In this document: piece by piece, positions 24,133 through 33,151 of the stretch
Position numbering within the stretch: the first letter of the stretch is position 1
How the letters are laid out: each line of letters begins with the position of its first letter
DNA from: Verrucomicrobiota bacterium
GTDB taxonomy: Bacteria > Verrucomicrobiota > Verrucomicrobiia > Limisphaerales > JADJPG01
Assembly: GCA_016713365.1 (NCBI GenBank)
Contig: JADJPG010000053.1
Coordinates: 1-48,036 of the forward strand
Direction of reading: 5' to 3'
DNA length: 48,036 bases
Notes under the pieces: generated by a model
What the model was told of the DNA's origin: nothing
Database searches by the model: none
The model's input: only the letters and a program-made list of their open reading frames with translations
Made by a program: the position numbers and the translations under genes

Positions 24133-24725
24133 TCATTCTCCCCAGCGTTTCAGGAGGTCGTTCTCTATGTCGAACAAATCGAGCACGCGGCCCACGGTGT
24201 GGTTCACGATGTCGTCGATTGTTTTCGGCCGACCGTAGAAGGCGGGAATCGGCGGCATGATGATCGCGCCAGCTTCGGTGGCTTCCAGCATCGCCTTGAG
24301 ATGGCCGCGATGGAATGGGGTTTCGCGCACCACGAGCACGAGCTTGCGCCGTTCTTTGAGCATCACGTCGGCGGCGCGGGTGAGGAGATTGTCTGCCTGG
24401 CAGTAGGCGATGGAGGCCACGGAGTTGATCGAGCACGGCAGCACGACCATGCCCATCGTCTGAAACGATCCGCTGGCGATGCTCGCGCCGATGTCTGCCG
24501 GCGAATGGACGACGCTCGCGAGCGCGCGGACGTCATCCGGCTTCCAATCGGTCTCTTCGACGATGGTGCGTTCGGCGGGCTTGGTCAGGACAAGGTGCGT
24601 TTCGACTTCGCCGCGCTGGCGCAACACCTCCGGATGCCGTAGATGACTCCGGACGCGCCCGAGATGCCGATGATGAGACGTGGTTTCGCGGCTGGGCCGG
24701 GCTCGGGCGTGCGGCGGGGGGTCAT
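24133..24725 (-). pseudogene. ubiX: Flavin prenyltransferase UbiX with a frameshift
   Basis: UbiX makes prenylated FMN for UbiD decarboxylases. The N-terminal flavodoxin-like signature RLIIGISGASGVIYGIR is read in one minus frame from about 24725 to 24632. Just after it the frame is lost, and the rest (RQRGEVETHLVL, GASIASGSFQTMGMVVLPCS, ERRKLVLVVRETPFHRGHL, PPIPAFYGRPKTIDDIVNHT, VGRVLDLFDI) continues in another frame from about 24630 to 24133. Relatives have Leu-Leu-Glu between the two parts, so about 1, 4 or 7 bases are missing at the junction near 24630. The start at 24725 gives a normal N-terminus; the ORF runs on to 24986. No ubiD is in the window. This could be a true lesion or an assembly indel. 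Confidence 0.85.
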
Positions 24726-25114
24726 GGCGTTCGCGGAACGAACAATCCTGCGGGGGTGGCAGAATGGCGGCGCCGTCCCAGTGGGCTCCGCCCGTGTCGG
24801 TCTTCCTTTTCCGGTCCGGCGTCGTTTGTGCTGGTTCGCTGTGCTGGCGGCGGGTGGTTGTTGCCGCGACACGCGAGCCAAGATGGCACGTGAGCGCTGA
24901 CTGGTCTTCGCGTCTGCGGTGGGTGCCTCCGGGCGGGGTGGTTCTGGCTTCTTGTTCACGGGCGGCGGGTCAATGCGGGTGCTCATGTCTCAGGGCTTAA
25001 GGGCCGGAATGTGACAGCCTGGGTTTTCAGCCCTGCCGACAAAACGAAGTGCTGGGGTGAGGGCGGTTCAATCATCACACTTCAATCCTATTCGCCGCGC
25101 CGGTTTTGCAACAA
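24726..25114. other. Interval between ubiX and pgm without a recognisable gene
   Basis: About 390 bp. In the ubiX N-terminal frame an open stretch reaches an ATG at 24986 and encodes about 87 Pro/Lys/Arg-rich residues of no known family. It is either an unusual N-terminal extension of ubiX or leader sequence. No RNA gene, terminator with a T tract or other repeat was recognised. Confidence 0.35.
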
Positions 25115-26761
25115 TTACTTCCCGCCGAGCGAACGCGTCACGATTTGCTGCGCTTCGTCCACGATGCGGCTGAGGTGCGCCTGGTCTTTGAAGCTCTCGG
25201 CGTAAATCTTGTAGATGTTTTCCGTCCCAGACGGCCGTGCGGCAAACCACCCGTTCGCGGTCACGACCTTCAATCCACCGATGCTCGCGTTGTTGCCCGG
25301 CGCCTTGGTGAGCTTGGCGGTGATCTTGTCACCGGCAAGTTCCGTCGCCGTCACGGCTTCGGGCGTGAGTTTTTTGAACGCCGCCTTTTGCTCGGGCGAC
25401 GCCGGGGCATCGATGCGCGTGTAGCAGGGCGCGCCAAACTTCGCGGTAAGCTCCTGATAATGCTGGCCGGGATCCTTGCCGGTGCGCGCCGTGATTTCCG
25501 CGGCGAGCAGGCCTAGAATCAATCCGTCCTTGTCCGTGCTCCACGCGGTGCCGTCCATGCGCAGGAAGCTGGCGCCTGCGCTCTCCTCGCCACCGAAGCA
25601 AATGGAGCCATCGAACAATCCGGGCGCGAAAAATTTGAAGCCGACCGGCACTTCCAGCAGCTTGCGGCCCAGGTCGACGACCACGCGATCAATCATGCTG
25701 CTGCTCACGGCGGTCTTGCCGACGGCAGCGGAGGTGGACCACTTCGGGCGATTTGCGAGCAAATAACGAATCGCGACCGCGAGATAATGGTTCGGGTTCA
25801 TCAAGCCGACCGATCGCGTCACGATGCCGTGGCGGTCGGCGTCCGGATCGTTGCCGAAGGCGATATCGAACTGGTCCTTCAGCTTCACGAGACCGGCCAT
25901 CGCGAACGGACTGGAGCAGTCCATCCGGATCTTTCCGTCGTGATCGACAGTCATGAACGAGAAGGTCGGGTCCACGTTCGGATTCACGACGGTCAGGTTC
26001 AGACCGTATTCGCGCTTCACGGGTTCCCAGTAATTCACCGCCGCGCCCCCGAGCGGATCGACGCCGATCTTCAGTCCGGCGGAACGAATCGCTGCCATGT
26101 CGATCACGGACGCGAGATCCTTCACGTAATCGGTCACGAAATCCTGCTGATGCGTGGTGCTCGCCTTGAGTGCGGATTCGTAGCCGATACGCTTCACGTC
26201 CTTGTTGCCGCCGCGAAGCAGGACGTTCGCGCGATCCTGAATCCACGTCGTCGCGTCGCTCTCGGCCGGGCCGCCGTTGGGCGGATTGTATTTGAAGCCG
26301 CCATCGGTCGGCGGGTTGTGCGACGGCGTGATGATGAGGCCGTCCGCCAGGCCATCCTTGCGTCCGCGGTTATGCACCAGAATCGCGCGCGAGATGACGG
26401 GCGTGGGCGTGAAGCCGTCGTTCGATTGAATGATCGTCTCGACACCGTTCGCGGCGAGGACTTCGAGTGCGGTGCGTTGCGCGGGCGTGGACGCGGCGTG
26501 CGTGTCCTTGCCCATGAAGAGCGGTCCGGTGTGGCCCTGCGCCTTTCGGTATTCGCACGCGGCCTGTGTGATGGCGAGGATGTGCGCCTCGGTGAACGTG
26601 CCGTCGAGTGGCGTCCCGCGATGTCCGCTGGTGCCGAACGCGACGAGTTGGTTCGGATTCGCGAGGTCAGGCTGGCGCTGGTAGTAATCGGATTCGAGCT
26701 TGCTGAGATCGATGAGCAGGTCCGCAGGAGCGGGTTTGCCGGCGAGTGGATGCGTGGCCAT
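25115..26761 (-). CDS. pgm: Alpha-D-glucose phosphate-specific phosphoglucomutase
   Basis: 548 residues from ATG 26759-26761 (E. coli Pgm is 546); an ORF upstream extension of 30 residues lacks family content. It interconverts glucose 1-phosphate and glucose 6-phosphate, feeding glycogen and sugar-nucleotide synthesis. The N-terminal NQLVAFGTSGHRGTPLDGTF, the active-site phosphoserine loop LIITPSHNPPTDGGFKYN and the metal loop FGNDPDADRHGIV are intact, as are the sugar-binding FGGEESAGASFLR and the phosphate-binding RPSGTENIYKIYAES near the C-terminus. The 'GHRGT' and 'SHNPP' variants are those of the Pgm-specific branch rather than phosphomannomutases. It stands alone on the minus strand. 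Confidence 0.96.
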   Translation of the reverse strand: MATHPLAGKPAPADLLIDLSKLESDYYQRQPDLANPNQLVAFGTSGHRGTPLDGTFTEAHILAITQAACEYRKAQGHTGPLFMGKDTHAASTPAQRTALEVLAANGVETIIQSNDGFTPTPVISRAILVHNRGRKDGLADGLIITPSHNPPTDGGFKYNPPNGGPAESDATTWIQDRANVLLRGGNKDVKRIGYESALKASTTHQQDFVTDYVKDLASVIDMAAIRSAGLKIGVDPLGGAAVNYWEPVKREYGLNLTVVNPNVDPTFSFMTVDHDGKIRMDCSSPFAMAGLVKLKDQFDIAFGNDPDADRHGIVTRSVGLMNPNHYLAVAIRYLLANRPKWSTSAAVGKTAVSSSMIDRVVVDLGRKLLEVPVGFKFFAPGLFDGSICFGGEESAGASFLRMDGTAWSTDKDGLILGLLAAEITARTGKDPGQHYQELTAKFGAPCYTRIDAPASPEQKAAFKKLTPEAVTATELAGDKITAKLTKAPGNNASIGGLKVVTANGWFAARPSGTENIYKIYAESFKDQAHLSRIVDEAQQIVTRSLGGK

Positions 26762-26878
26762 AAATTGTGTCGGAGTTTTAGCGGGTCGCCGGCTGGATGT
26801 CACTCCACGTCTCTTGCTGAAGCGGGCGCGCGAGATCCGTCTGCCACGCAAGGGATGAGCTGTTCTGGCGGAACGCTG

Positions 26879-28315
26879 CTACTTCGGCGCCACTGGCGGA
26901 GGTTCAACGACGGGTTGCAACGCGGCGGGTTTTGATTCCTTCGGCAGCGTAACAATGAACTCCGCGCCCTCGCCTGGCTTGCTGGAAACCGTTACCCGTC
27001 CGTCGTGGGCTTCGACGATCGCCTTCACCAAGCTCAAGCCGAGGCCGAGACCGCGTTGGGAACGGCTCTTGTCGCCGCGATACAGTCGCGCCCAGATCTT
27101 GTCCTGCTCCTCGAGGGGAATTCCCATGCCCGTGTCCTTGAAGAGGGCGACGACCTGGCCAGGTTCGTTGCGAGTGGTGACGGTGACGCGTCCGCCTTCG
27201 GGCGTGTACTTGATCGCGTTGTCGAGCAGGTTGGCGAAGACCTGACGGACGCGGTTCGGGTCCACGGAAACCTCGCACGGCTCGAGGAAGTCGCCTCGCA
27301 CGCCCACTTGACGTTCCTCAGCGACGTATTCGTACAGCTCGATGACTTCGCGCAGCAGCTGGCAGAGATCGATGCGCTCCCGCTGGAGCTTCATCATGCC
27401 AGCCTCGGCTTCGGTGATGTCCATGAGCGTGCTGAGGATCTTCATCACGCGCTCGGATTCCTCGACGCAATCCGCCAGCGCCTCGTGCGCTTCGTTGGTG
27501 ACGGAGCTGTTCTGCAACGCCGCCTCGGCCGTCACGCGCAGGCGGGTGAGGGGAGTGCGCAGGTCGTGCGCGACGTTGTCCAGCGACTCGCGCATGGCAC
27601 TGATGAGCGACTGGTTCTTGTCGAGCATCGTGTTGAAGAGCTGGACCATTTCGTCGAGCTCATCTTCGGATCTCCGCGCTGGCACCCGGGCGTCGAGATT
27701 GCCGGTGTGAATGATCGATCGGGCGGTGGCGACGATCTGGCGAACCGGCAGCATTGCGCGATGTGCGACAAACGCCCCGGCCACGAGGCTCATCAATAAC
27801 ACCGCGACGCCGGCGGGAATTACCGTCTGACGGAATGGTTCCCACAACGTTTCGCGACTGCTCGTGCTGCGACCGACGATCATGCCGCCGCCATTGGCAA
27901 ATTGAACGCGGACAAACGCGAGGTCGCGCTGGGCGTCCTTCGGCACGCGCGTGATGTCGGACTGTTGCCAGACGCGGCGCACGGTGCCTTCGAGCCGGAG
28001 GTTCCCGAACTCCTGCGGCACGACCATGTACTCCACCACTTCGTACGGCGACATCACGCTGACGAAGAAGGATTTTTCGTCGGAAGGATCGTTGTCGGCG
28101 AGCACGCGGCGTTTGAGTTCCGCGAGGCCGCGCGTTTGCAGGACGTTGGCGTATTCCTTGGCGCGCGACTGGATGACTTCGATTTCCTTTCGCTCCAGTT
28201 CCTGCGCGACGAGGTAGTACATCAGCAGAAGCACCATCGCCGTGCCGACGGCGAAGAGCAGCGTGTACCACAGGCTCAGCCGGACGCTGATGCGATTAAG
28301 CAGGCCGGAGGGCAT
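26879..28315 (-). CDS. Membrane sensor histidine kinase (OmpR-class partner)
   Basis: 478 residues from ATG 28313-28315. Two transmembrane helices (about 12-36 and 164-186) bracket a periplasmic sensor of ~125 residues with no recognisable fold. HAMP follows (about 187-240, ending LFNTMLDKNQSLI). HisKA has H250 in DNVAHDLRTPLTRL; the ATPase domain has LLDNAIKYTPEGG, DTGMGIP and RGLGLGLSLVKAI. The C-terminal tail is Pro-rich. Its start lies 20 bp inside the response-regulator gene, so the pair is translationally coupled. The HAMP and catalytic arrangement resembles CusS/CzcS-type kinases, but the sensor region does not show a metal motif, so the signal is unknown. Confidence 0.92.
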   Translation of the reverse strand: MPSGLLNRISVRLSLWYTLLFAVGTAMVLLLMYYLVAQELERKEIEVIQSRAKEYANVLQTRGLAELKRRVLADNDPSDEKSFFVSVMSPYEVVEYMVVPQEFGNLRLEGTVRRVWQQSDITRVPKDAQRDLAFVRVQFANGGGMIVGRSTSSRETLWEPFRQTVIPAGVAVLLMSLVAGAFVAHRAMLPVRQIVATARSIIHTGNLDARVPARRSEDELDEMVQLFNTMLDKNQSLISAMRESLDNVAHDLRTPLTRLRVTAEAALQNSSVTNEAHEALADCVEESERVMKILSTLMDITEAEAGMMKLQRERIDLCQLLREVIELYEYVAEERQVGVRGDFLEPCEVSVDPNRVRQVFANLLDNAIKYTPEGGRVTVTTRNEPGQVVALFKDTGMGIPLEEQDKIWARLYRGDKSRSQRGLGLGLSLVKAIVEAHDGRVTVSSKPGEGAEFIVTLPKESKPAALQPVVEPPPVAPK

Positions 28316-28964
28316 AGCCAACGCCGCGGATGGTGTGGAGCCGCGTCTTCTCCGGATCGATCTTCGCACGCAGTCGATGCACGAGGACGTCGACGACGTT
28401 TGTCTGAGGGTCGAAGCTGTAGTCCCAGACGTGTTCGAGCACCATCGTCTTAGTCACGGTGCGGCCGACATTGCGCATGAGATATTCGAGCAGCGCGAAT
28501 TCGCGGGGTTGGAGATCGAGCGTCTCCGCGCCGCGCGTGACCTGGCGCGTGAAGAGATCGAGCGTGAGGTCGCCGACGGTGAGCTTGGTCGGTTCGGTGG
28601 TTTGCGACGCGCGACGAATGAGCGCCTGGATGCGCGCGAGCAGTTCGGAGAACGCGAAAGGTTTCGTCAGATAATCGTCGCCGCCGGCCTGAAGCCCTTT
28701 CACGCGATCGTCGACGGACGCTTTCGCGCTGAGGATGAGGATCGGCGTGCGAAGTCCCTTACTGCGGAGGCGCTGGATGAGACTCAGGCCGTCGAGCTTC
28801 GGCAGCATGAGGTCGACGACGGCGGCGTCGTAGGAAGTGGTCTCCGCCATGACGAGCGCCTCTTCGCCGTCGAGGTAGTGGTCCACGGCGAAGCCGCTTT
28901 GCTTGAGCCCGTTCACGATGAACGAGGCAATCTTCTTGTCATCTTCGACAACCAGGATGCGCAT
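28296..28964 (-). CDS. OmpR/PhoB-family response regulator
   Basis: 222 residues from ATG 28962-28964 (MRILVVEDDKKIASFI). Receiver with E8-D9 acidic pair, phospho-acceptor D51 (AVVDLMLPKLDGL), a switch Ser in LILSA and Lys in LTKPF. The C-terminal winged helix has LTVGDLTLDLFTRQVTR, LQPREFALLEYLMRN, MVLEHVWDYSF and NVVDVLVHRLRAKID, which place it in the OmpR class close to CusR/CopR. Upstream and overlapping member of the two-component pair with the kinase at 26879-28315. Intact, no oddity. Confidence 0.95.
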   Translation of the reverse strand: MRILVVEDDKKIASFIVNGLKQSGFAVDHYLDGEEALVMAETTSYDAAVVDLMLPKLDGLSLIQRLRSKGLRTPILILSAKASVDDRVKGLQAGGDDYLTKPFAFSELLARIQALIRRASQTTEPTKLTVGDLTLDLFTRQVTRGAETLDLQPREFALLEYLMRNVGRTVTKTMVLEHVWDYSFDPQTNVVDVLVHRLRAKIDPEKTRLHTIRGVGYALRPA

Positions 28965-29036
28965 GACTGCGCCCAGCATGAAACAAGGCGGGCAGCTTGT
29001 CCAATTGCCAATGAGCGGCGTCCGGGCTGGAGACCG

Positions 29037-29948
29037 TTACGGCTTCAGATGCCGGTCGAACCACACGCCGAACTCGCGGATGTCCAGCGGCATGCTGAGC
29101 CAGCCGTGCTCGCCGCCGGGATGCACGCGAACTTCCACCGTCCGTCCCAGCTTCAGAGCGGCGGCCTGAAACCATTCGGTTTGTTCCAGCGGCGTCAACG
29201 TGTCGGCGTCGCCGTGGTAAATCAGTGTGGGCGGAAGATTCGTCGTGATGTGGTAGATGGGCGACGTTTCGCGGCCAACGATCTTCCACAAGGCCATGTT
29301 CGTCGCGGCGGCGCCGAAGCCCTTCACAAAACTCTTCGGTGGACCGCCATCGCCGAGATTCTCCGTCGATTTGCCGAGGTTCAGCAGATCGGTCACCGGA
29401 TAGAAGATTGCCACCGCCTGCACTGCGCTGCTCTCGCGGTCGACGGGATCTTCGGCGTCGCTCGAACCGGGACCACCGCGCGTGGCGAGCATGAGACTGA
29501 GATGTCCGCCCGCGCTGCCGCCGGTGACGCCAAGGCGATTCGGGTCCACTCCATATTCCTTCGCGTGATGCCGGATGAAACGCACCGCGCGATGCATGTC
29601 GTGGGTGATGTCCATGATCGTCGCCTTCGGCTGCGACACGTGATAGATGGGAAACACTGTGTAGCCCCGCCGAATCAACGGAGCCGCCATCCATTCCCGG
29701 AATGTTCCCGGCTTGCCGGATCTCCAGCCACCACTCACGAGCAGCAACACGCCGAGCCCGTTCGGTTTATCGGGACGCAGCACATCGAAGGCGAGGGTAT
29801 CCGTGCCGCGCTTGCCGTACGGAATGGCGTTCGTGCGATGCACGGTCGGCGTGAAGTACCACCAAACGCTACCGACGACGATCGCGAGCACTAGTGCAAT
29901 GGAGCCGAGTGTCCAAAGCGTGCGTCGAAGAATGCGCTTCCAGTTCAC
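29037..29948 (-). CDS. Membrane-anchored alpha/beta hydrolase (esterase-like)
   Basis: 303 residues. An N-terminal transmembrane anchor or uncleaved signal (LWTLGSIALVLAIVVGSVWW) leads to an alpha/beta-hydrolase fold. The nucleophile elbow is GVTGGSAGGHLSLM with Ser in G-x-S-A-G-G. The oxyanion region is LLLVSGGWRSG, the acid is likely in YHGDADTLTPLEQT, and the base His in HPGGEHGWLS. This matches BD-FAE/DUF-type esterases with a lid-poor core; the substrate is unknown. It lies 3 bp downstream of the ACT-domain gene on the minus strand. Confidence 0.85.
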   Translation of the reverse strand: MNWKRILRRTLWTLGSIALVLAIVVGSVWWYFTPTVHRTNAIPYGKRGTDTLAFDVLRPDKPNGLGVLLLVSGGWRSGKPGTFREWMAAPLIRRGYTVFPIYHVSQPKATIMDITHDMHRAVRFIRHHAKEYGVDPNRLGVTGGSAGGHLSLMLATRGGPGSSDAEDPVDRESSAVQAVAIFYPVTDLLNLGKSTENLGDGGPPKSFVKGFGAAATNMALWKIVGRETSPIYHITTNLPPTLIYHGDADTLTPLEQTEWFQAAALKLGRTVEVRVHPGGEHGWLSMPLDIREFGVWFDRHLKP

Positions 29949-29951
29949 GAG

Positions 29952-30476
29952 TTACTTCGCAGAGGTCAACCGCAGGTCCACCATCATGTCGGCGGCGATC
30001 TTTTCGAGCTCGACCCGGAGCTTCTGCGGGTCGCAATTCGCTGGAACGAGCAGACGCGCCTCGGCTTTAAACAGAGTCTCGCCTGACATCGGTGCGCTCG
30101 TGCATTCGGTGGAAAGCTCCTCGACATTCACGCCGCGAGAGGCGAGCGCGGCGGTCAATTGGCGGACGATGCCTGGGCGATCGTGCCCGACCAGATCGAG
30201 ATTCATCAGATGCTGGCCCTGCGGAGCGGGCTGATCGTTGTCCGGCCGCATCGTCACGGCGAGCCCGCGTTCGTTGAGTTTCTCGAGGGCTTTCGTGAGG
30301 GCAGGCAGGCGATCCGAAGGCACGAGGACGCGGAGGATGCCGGCGAACTCGCCACCGAGCCGGCACATGCGACTCTCCAGCCAGTTGCCGCCGTGTTCCG
30401 CGACGAGGCTTGCGAGCGACTCAACCAGTCCGGTGCGGTCCTTGCCCAGAACCGTCAAAACGAGGGGTGTTTGCAT
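29952..30476 (-). CDS. GcvR-like double-ACT regulator
   Basis: 174 residues from ATG 30474-30476, the point where the ACT fold begins (LVLTVLGKDRTGLVESLASL); the ORF continues upstream with Arg-rich sequence of no family content. Two ACT domains: residues 1-80, and about 88-170 with LDLVGHDRPGIVRQLTAAL and the G-V-N-V-E-E-L strand. Such tandem ACT proteins include GcvR, which modulates the glycine-cleavage regulator GcvA, and formyltetrahydrofolate-type regulators. No gcv genes or DNA-binding domain are here, so the ligand and partner are not known. Head of the small minus-strand group with the hydrolase. Confidence 0.85.
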   Translation of the reverse strand: MQTPLVLTVLGKDRTGLVESLASLVAEHGGNWLESRMCRLGGEFAGILRVLVPSDRLPALTKALEKLNERGLAVTMRPDNDQPAPQGQHLMNLDLVGHDRPGIVRQLTAALASRGVNVEELSTECTSAPMSGETLFKAEARLLVPANCDPQKLRVELEKIAADMMVDLRLTSAK

Positions 30477-30585
30477 GCGCCGAGTAAAAACGTCCGGGCA
30501 GCGCCGGCGCAAGCGATTCGTTGTGCGACGATGGTGCGACCGATGTGTGATTGACTCGTTAATGATGGCTTGCGACGGTCCCTTC

Positions 30586-31908
30586 ATGCTCCCGTTTACG
30601 ATTCACTCCAGATGTCGGAAGGCTCTTCATCTGACCGCTCTCGCGTTGACTTTGGTGGTGTCGACTGTCGCCAGGGCCGACTGGCCGGACTTCCGCGGAC
30701 CCAGCGCCAACGGCCACGTTTCAGTCGGTGACAAAACCTTGGGCCTGCCACTCGAATGGAGCGAGACGAACAACATCGTCTGGAAGACAGCCATCCCTGA
30801 AAAAGGCTGGGCGACACCCGTCATTTTGGGAGGCCAGATTTGGCTCTCGAGCGCCACGCCGGACGGTCACGATTACTTCGCGATCTGCGTGGATGAGAAG
30901 ACGGGCAAGATCGTGTTCAACGAAAAAGTGTTTCACACCGACAGCCCCGAACCGCACGGGAACGGCGCCTCGATGAACAGCTACGCGACGCCTTCGCCGG
31001 TGATCGAACGAGGCCGGGTTTACGTTCATTTCGGGAGTGCCGGCACGGCGTGTCTGAACACCCGGACCGGCAAAGTGATTTGGAAACGAAACGATCTTCC
31101 GTGCCGTCATTATCGGGGTGCGTCCGCGTCGCCCTTGCTTTTCGAGGATTTGCTGATCCTGACCTTCGATGGAGCCGACCAGCAGTACACGACGGCGCTC
31201 GACAAGAAGACGGGGAAAACAGTCTGGCGAACCGACCGTTCTGTGGCGTGGAATGATGAGGGTTCCAATGACCGGATGGTGCGCGAAGGCGATCACCGAA
31301 AATCGCACGGCACTCCGTTGATCGCGAAAGTCGGCGGCAAGTCGCAGTTGATTAGCGTCGGGGCAAAAGCTTCCTATGGCTATGAACCGCGCACTGGCAA
31401 GGAACTGTGGCGCGTTGAGTATAACGATTTCTCCAGCGCGCCCCGGCCCGTGTACGAGGATGGGCTGGCCTACATTGTCACCGGCTTCACGAAGCGCGAG
31501 CTCTGGGCAGTGAAGCCGGACGGGCACGGAGTGGTCACCGATACCCACGTCGCATGGAAGGTCAGCAAAGGGATTGGAAGATACGCAACGCCCGTGATCG
31601 TGGACGGGCTGCTCTACACGGCGGTGGACGAGAGTTTCGCGACGTGCATCGACGCAAAGACCGGCGAGATTGTGTGGAACGAACGCATTGGCGGGAAGTA
31701 TGCCTCGTCGCCGATTTTCGGAGATGGTCGCATCTACTTCTGCAGCCAGGACGGCACCACCACGGTAATCAAGCCCGGGCGCAAACTCGAGGTGCTGGCG
31801 AAAAACACGCTCGATGGCGGATTCATGGCGTGCCCGGCAGCAAATGGAAAAGCGTTGTACCTGCGCACCAAGACGCACCTGTATCGAGTGGAGAACGGGA
31901 AGAAATGA
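30586..31908 (+). CDS. Secreted PQQ-like beta-propeller repeat protein (second copy)
   Basis: 440 residues from ATG 30586 (30562 and 30565 are near alternatives). A signal peptide (LHLTALALTLVVSTVA) is followed by ADWPDFRGPSANGHVS, the typical opening of these proteins. Blades are seen in GKIVFNEKVFH, GKVIWKRNDL, GKTVWRTDRSV, GKELWRVEYN, GEIVWNERIGG and SPIFGDGRIYF. Compared with the first copy (22789-24045) it has longer inter-blade loops and no extended N-terminal domain. It diverges from the ACT gene, with about 110 bp between them. Catalytic residues of PQQ dehydrogenases are not evident, so a structural or binding role is likely. Confidence 0.9.
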   Translation: MLPFTIHSRCRKALHLTALALTLVVSTVARADWPDFRGPSANGHVSVGDKTLGLPLEWSETNNIVWKTAIPEKGWATPVILGGQIWLSSATPDGHDYFAICVDEKTGKIVFNEKVFHTDSPEPHGNGASMNSYATPSPVIERGRVYVHFGSAGTACLNTRTGKVIWKRNDLPCRHYRGASASPLLFEDLLILTFDGADQQYTTALDKKTGKTVWRTDRSVAWNDEGSNDRMVREGDHRKSHGTPLIAKVGGKSQLISVGAKASYGYEPRTGKELWRVEYNDFSSAPRPVYEDGLAYIVTGFTKRELWAVKPDGHGVVTDTHVAWKVSKGIGRYATPVIVDGLLYTAVDESFATCIDAKTGEIVWNERIGGKYASSPIFGDGRIYFCSQDGTTTVIKPGRKLEVLAKNTLDGGFMACPAANGKALYLRTKTHLYRVENGKK

Positions 31909-31962
31909 CACGTAACGTTCCGGTCCCGGGACTGGTCAATCGACTGGAACACCAATGCTGAT

Positions 31963-33048
31963 ATGAACCGCTCGAAATCGCTCATCGTCGTTATCGCTTT
32001 GCTCACGGCTTCCTTGGATTTGTTCGCGCAAGCTCCCTCGACCAACCAGTCTGCCCCGCAGAGACTCGGTGGATCTGGATCGCGCCCAGAGCGCAACAAT
32101 CTCAACGACGCCTTCTACAAGCTGGGGCCGGATTCGCTCCCGATGGAGGGCGTGCCGAAGGGGAAATACTCGGAACCCAAAGTCATCAAGTGCGATGTCT
32201 ATCCAGGGACGCAACACACCTACTGGGTCTACGTCCCGGCCCAGTATGATCCGTCGAAGCCGACGGCCTTGATGGTCTTCAACGATGGCCAGGCGTTCAT
32301 GAAGGACACCGGCGATGTGCGCGTGCACAACGTTTTGGACAACCTGATCTATCGCCGTGAGATCCCCGTGATTCTGGGTGTGTTCATCAATCCCGGTCGT
32401 CGTCCGGACCAGCCGGAGCCGCCATCCGCCGGCGGAGACTGGGGAGATCGCACCACTAATCGGCCCGAGGAATACAATTCGATCAACGACAAGTATGCGC
32501 GCGTGATCGTGGACGAACTGCTGCCAGCCCTGCGCAAGGAATACAATATCTCGGACGATCCGGAGATGCGCGGCATCGGCGGGGCGAGTTCGGGTGCGAT
32601 CGCAGCCTACACCGTGGCGTGGCATCGGCCGGACCAGTTTCGGAAAGTGTTCAGCTTCATCGGCACATTCGTGAACCTTGGCAATCGCGGTGGAAACACG
32701 CTTTCCGATCTGGTGCTGCAAACCGAGAAGAAGCCGCTGCGGATCTATTTGCAGGACGGACGAAACGACAACCGCTTCGGCTCACGAGGGGAGAATCCAA
32801 ACGAACGTGACTGGTTCTACAACAACGTGAAGCTGGCGAATGCGCTGACAAAGAAAGGCTACGATCTGAACTTTTCGTGGGGCATGAACAATCACGGCCA
32901 GAAAATGGGCGGTGCAATCTTCCCGGAAATCATGCGCTGGCTCTGGCGCGATGCGCAGGTTGTTTCAACCGATCGCGATGACATGGTGGAACGGTCGCTG
33001 CGCGGGCCGTTTCAACCGACAAGTGAAACTCCTGCGGGTTCGAAGTGA
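31963..33048 (+). CDS. Secreted esterase of the enterochelin esterase / D-family (PF00756-like)
   Basis: 361 residues with a signal peptide (MNRSKSLIVVIALLTASLDLFAQA). The core reads VYVPAQYDPSKPTALMVFNDGQ (N-terminal strand and oxyanion region), then a nucleophile elbow GIGGASSGAIAAYTVAW with Ser in G-x-S-x-G, YLQDGRNDN as the acid loop, and MNNHGQKMGG with the base His. The family includes Fes-type siderophore esterases and carbohydrate esterases, so a substrate cannot be assigned. It follows the PQQ gene on the same strand after 54 bp, so the two may be cotranscribed. Confidence 0.88.
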   Translation: MNRSKSLIVVIALLTASLDLFAQAPSTNQSAPQRLGGSGSRPERNNLNDAFYKLGPDSLPMEGVPKGKYSEPKVIKCDVYPGTQHTYWVYVPAQYDPSKPTALMVFNDGQAFMKDTGDVRVHNVLDNLIYRREIPVILGVFINPGRRPDQPEPPSAGGDWGDRTTNRPEEYNSINDKYARVIVDELLPALRKEYNISDDPEMRGIGGASSGAIAAYTVAWHRPDQFRKVFSFIGTFVNLGNRGGNTLSDLVLQTEKKPLRIYLQDGRNDNRFGSRGENPNERDWFYNNVKLANALTKKGYDLNFSWGMNNHGQKMGGAIFPEIMRWLWRDAQVVSTDRDDMVERSLRGPFQPTSETPAGSK

Positions 33049-33151
33049 CGCCTTACAGGTGCCTTAATCGCGAGCCGGGCTGCGTTCCCTGAGCAGCGCC
33101 GAATCGTAATCCAACAGCCTTGGCCGCACTCCATTGTTCCATGCTCGCGAC

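Noticed and set aside
24680..25000. Possible plus-strand gene in the ubiX-pgm interval
   Set aside because: Cys/Arg/Trp-rich translation, no start signal and no family pattern.
25787..26935. 382-codon plus-strand ORF opposite pgm
   Set aside because: Antisense shadow of a well-supported phosphoglucomutase gene; the Arg/His/Gly-rich translation is typical of the complement of a high-GC coding strand.
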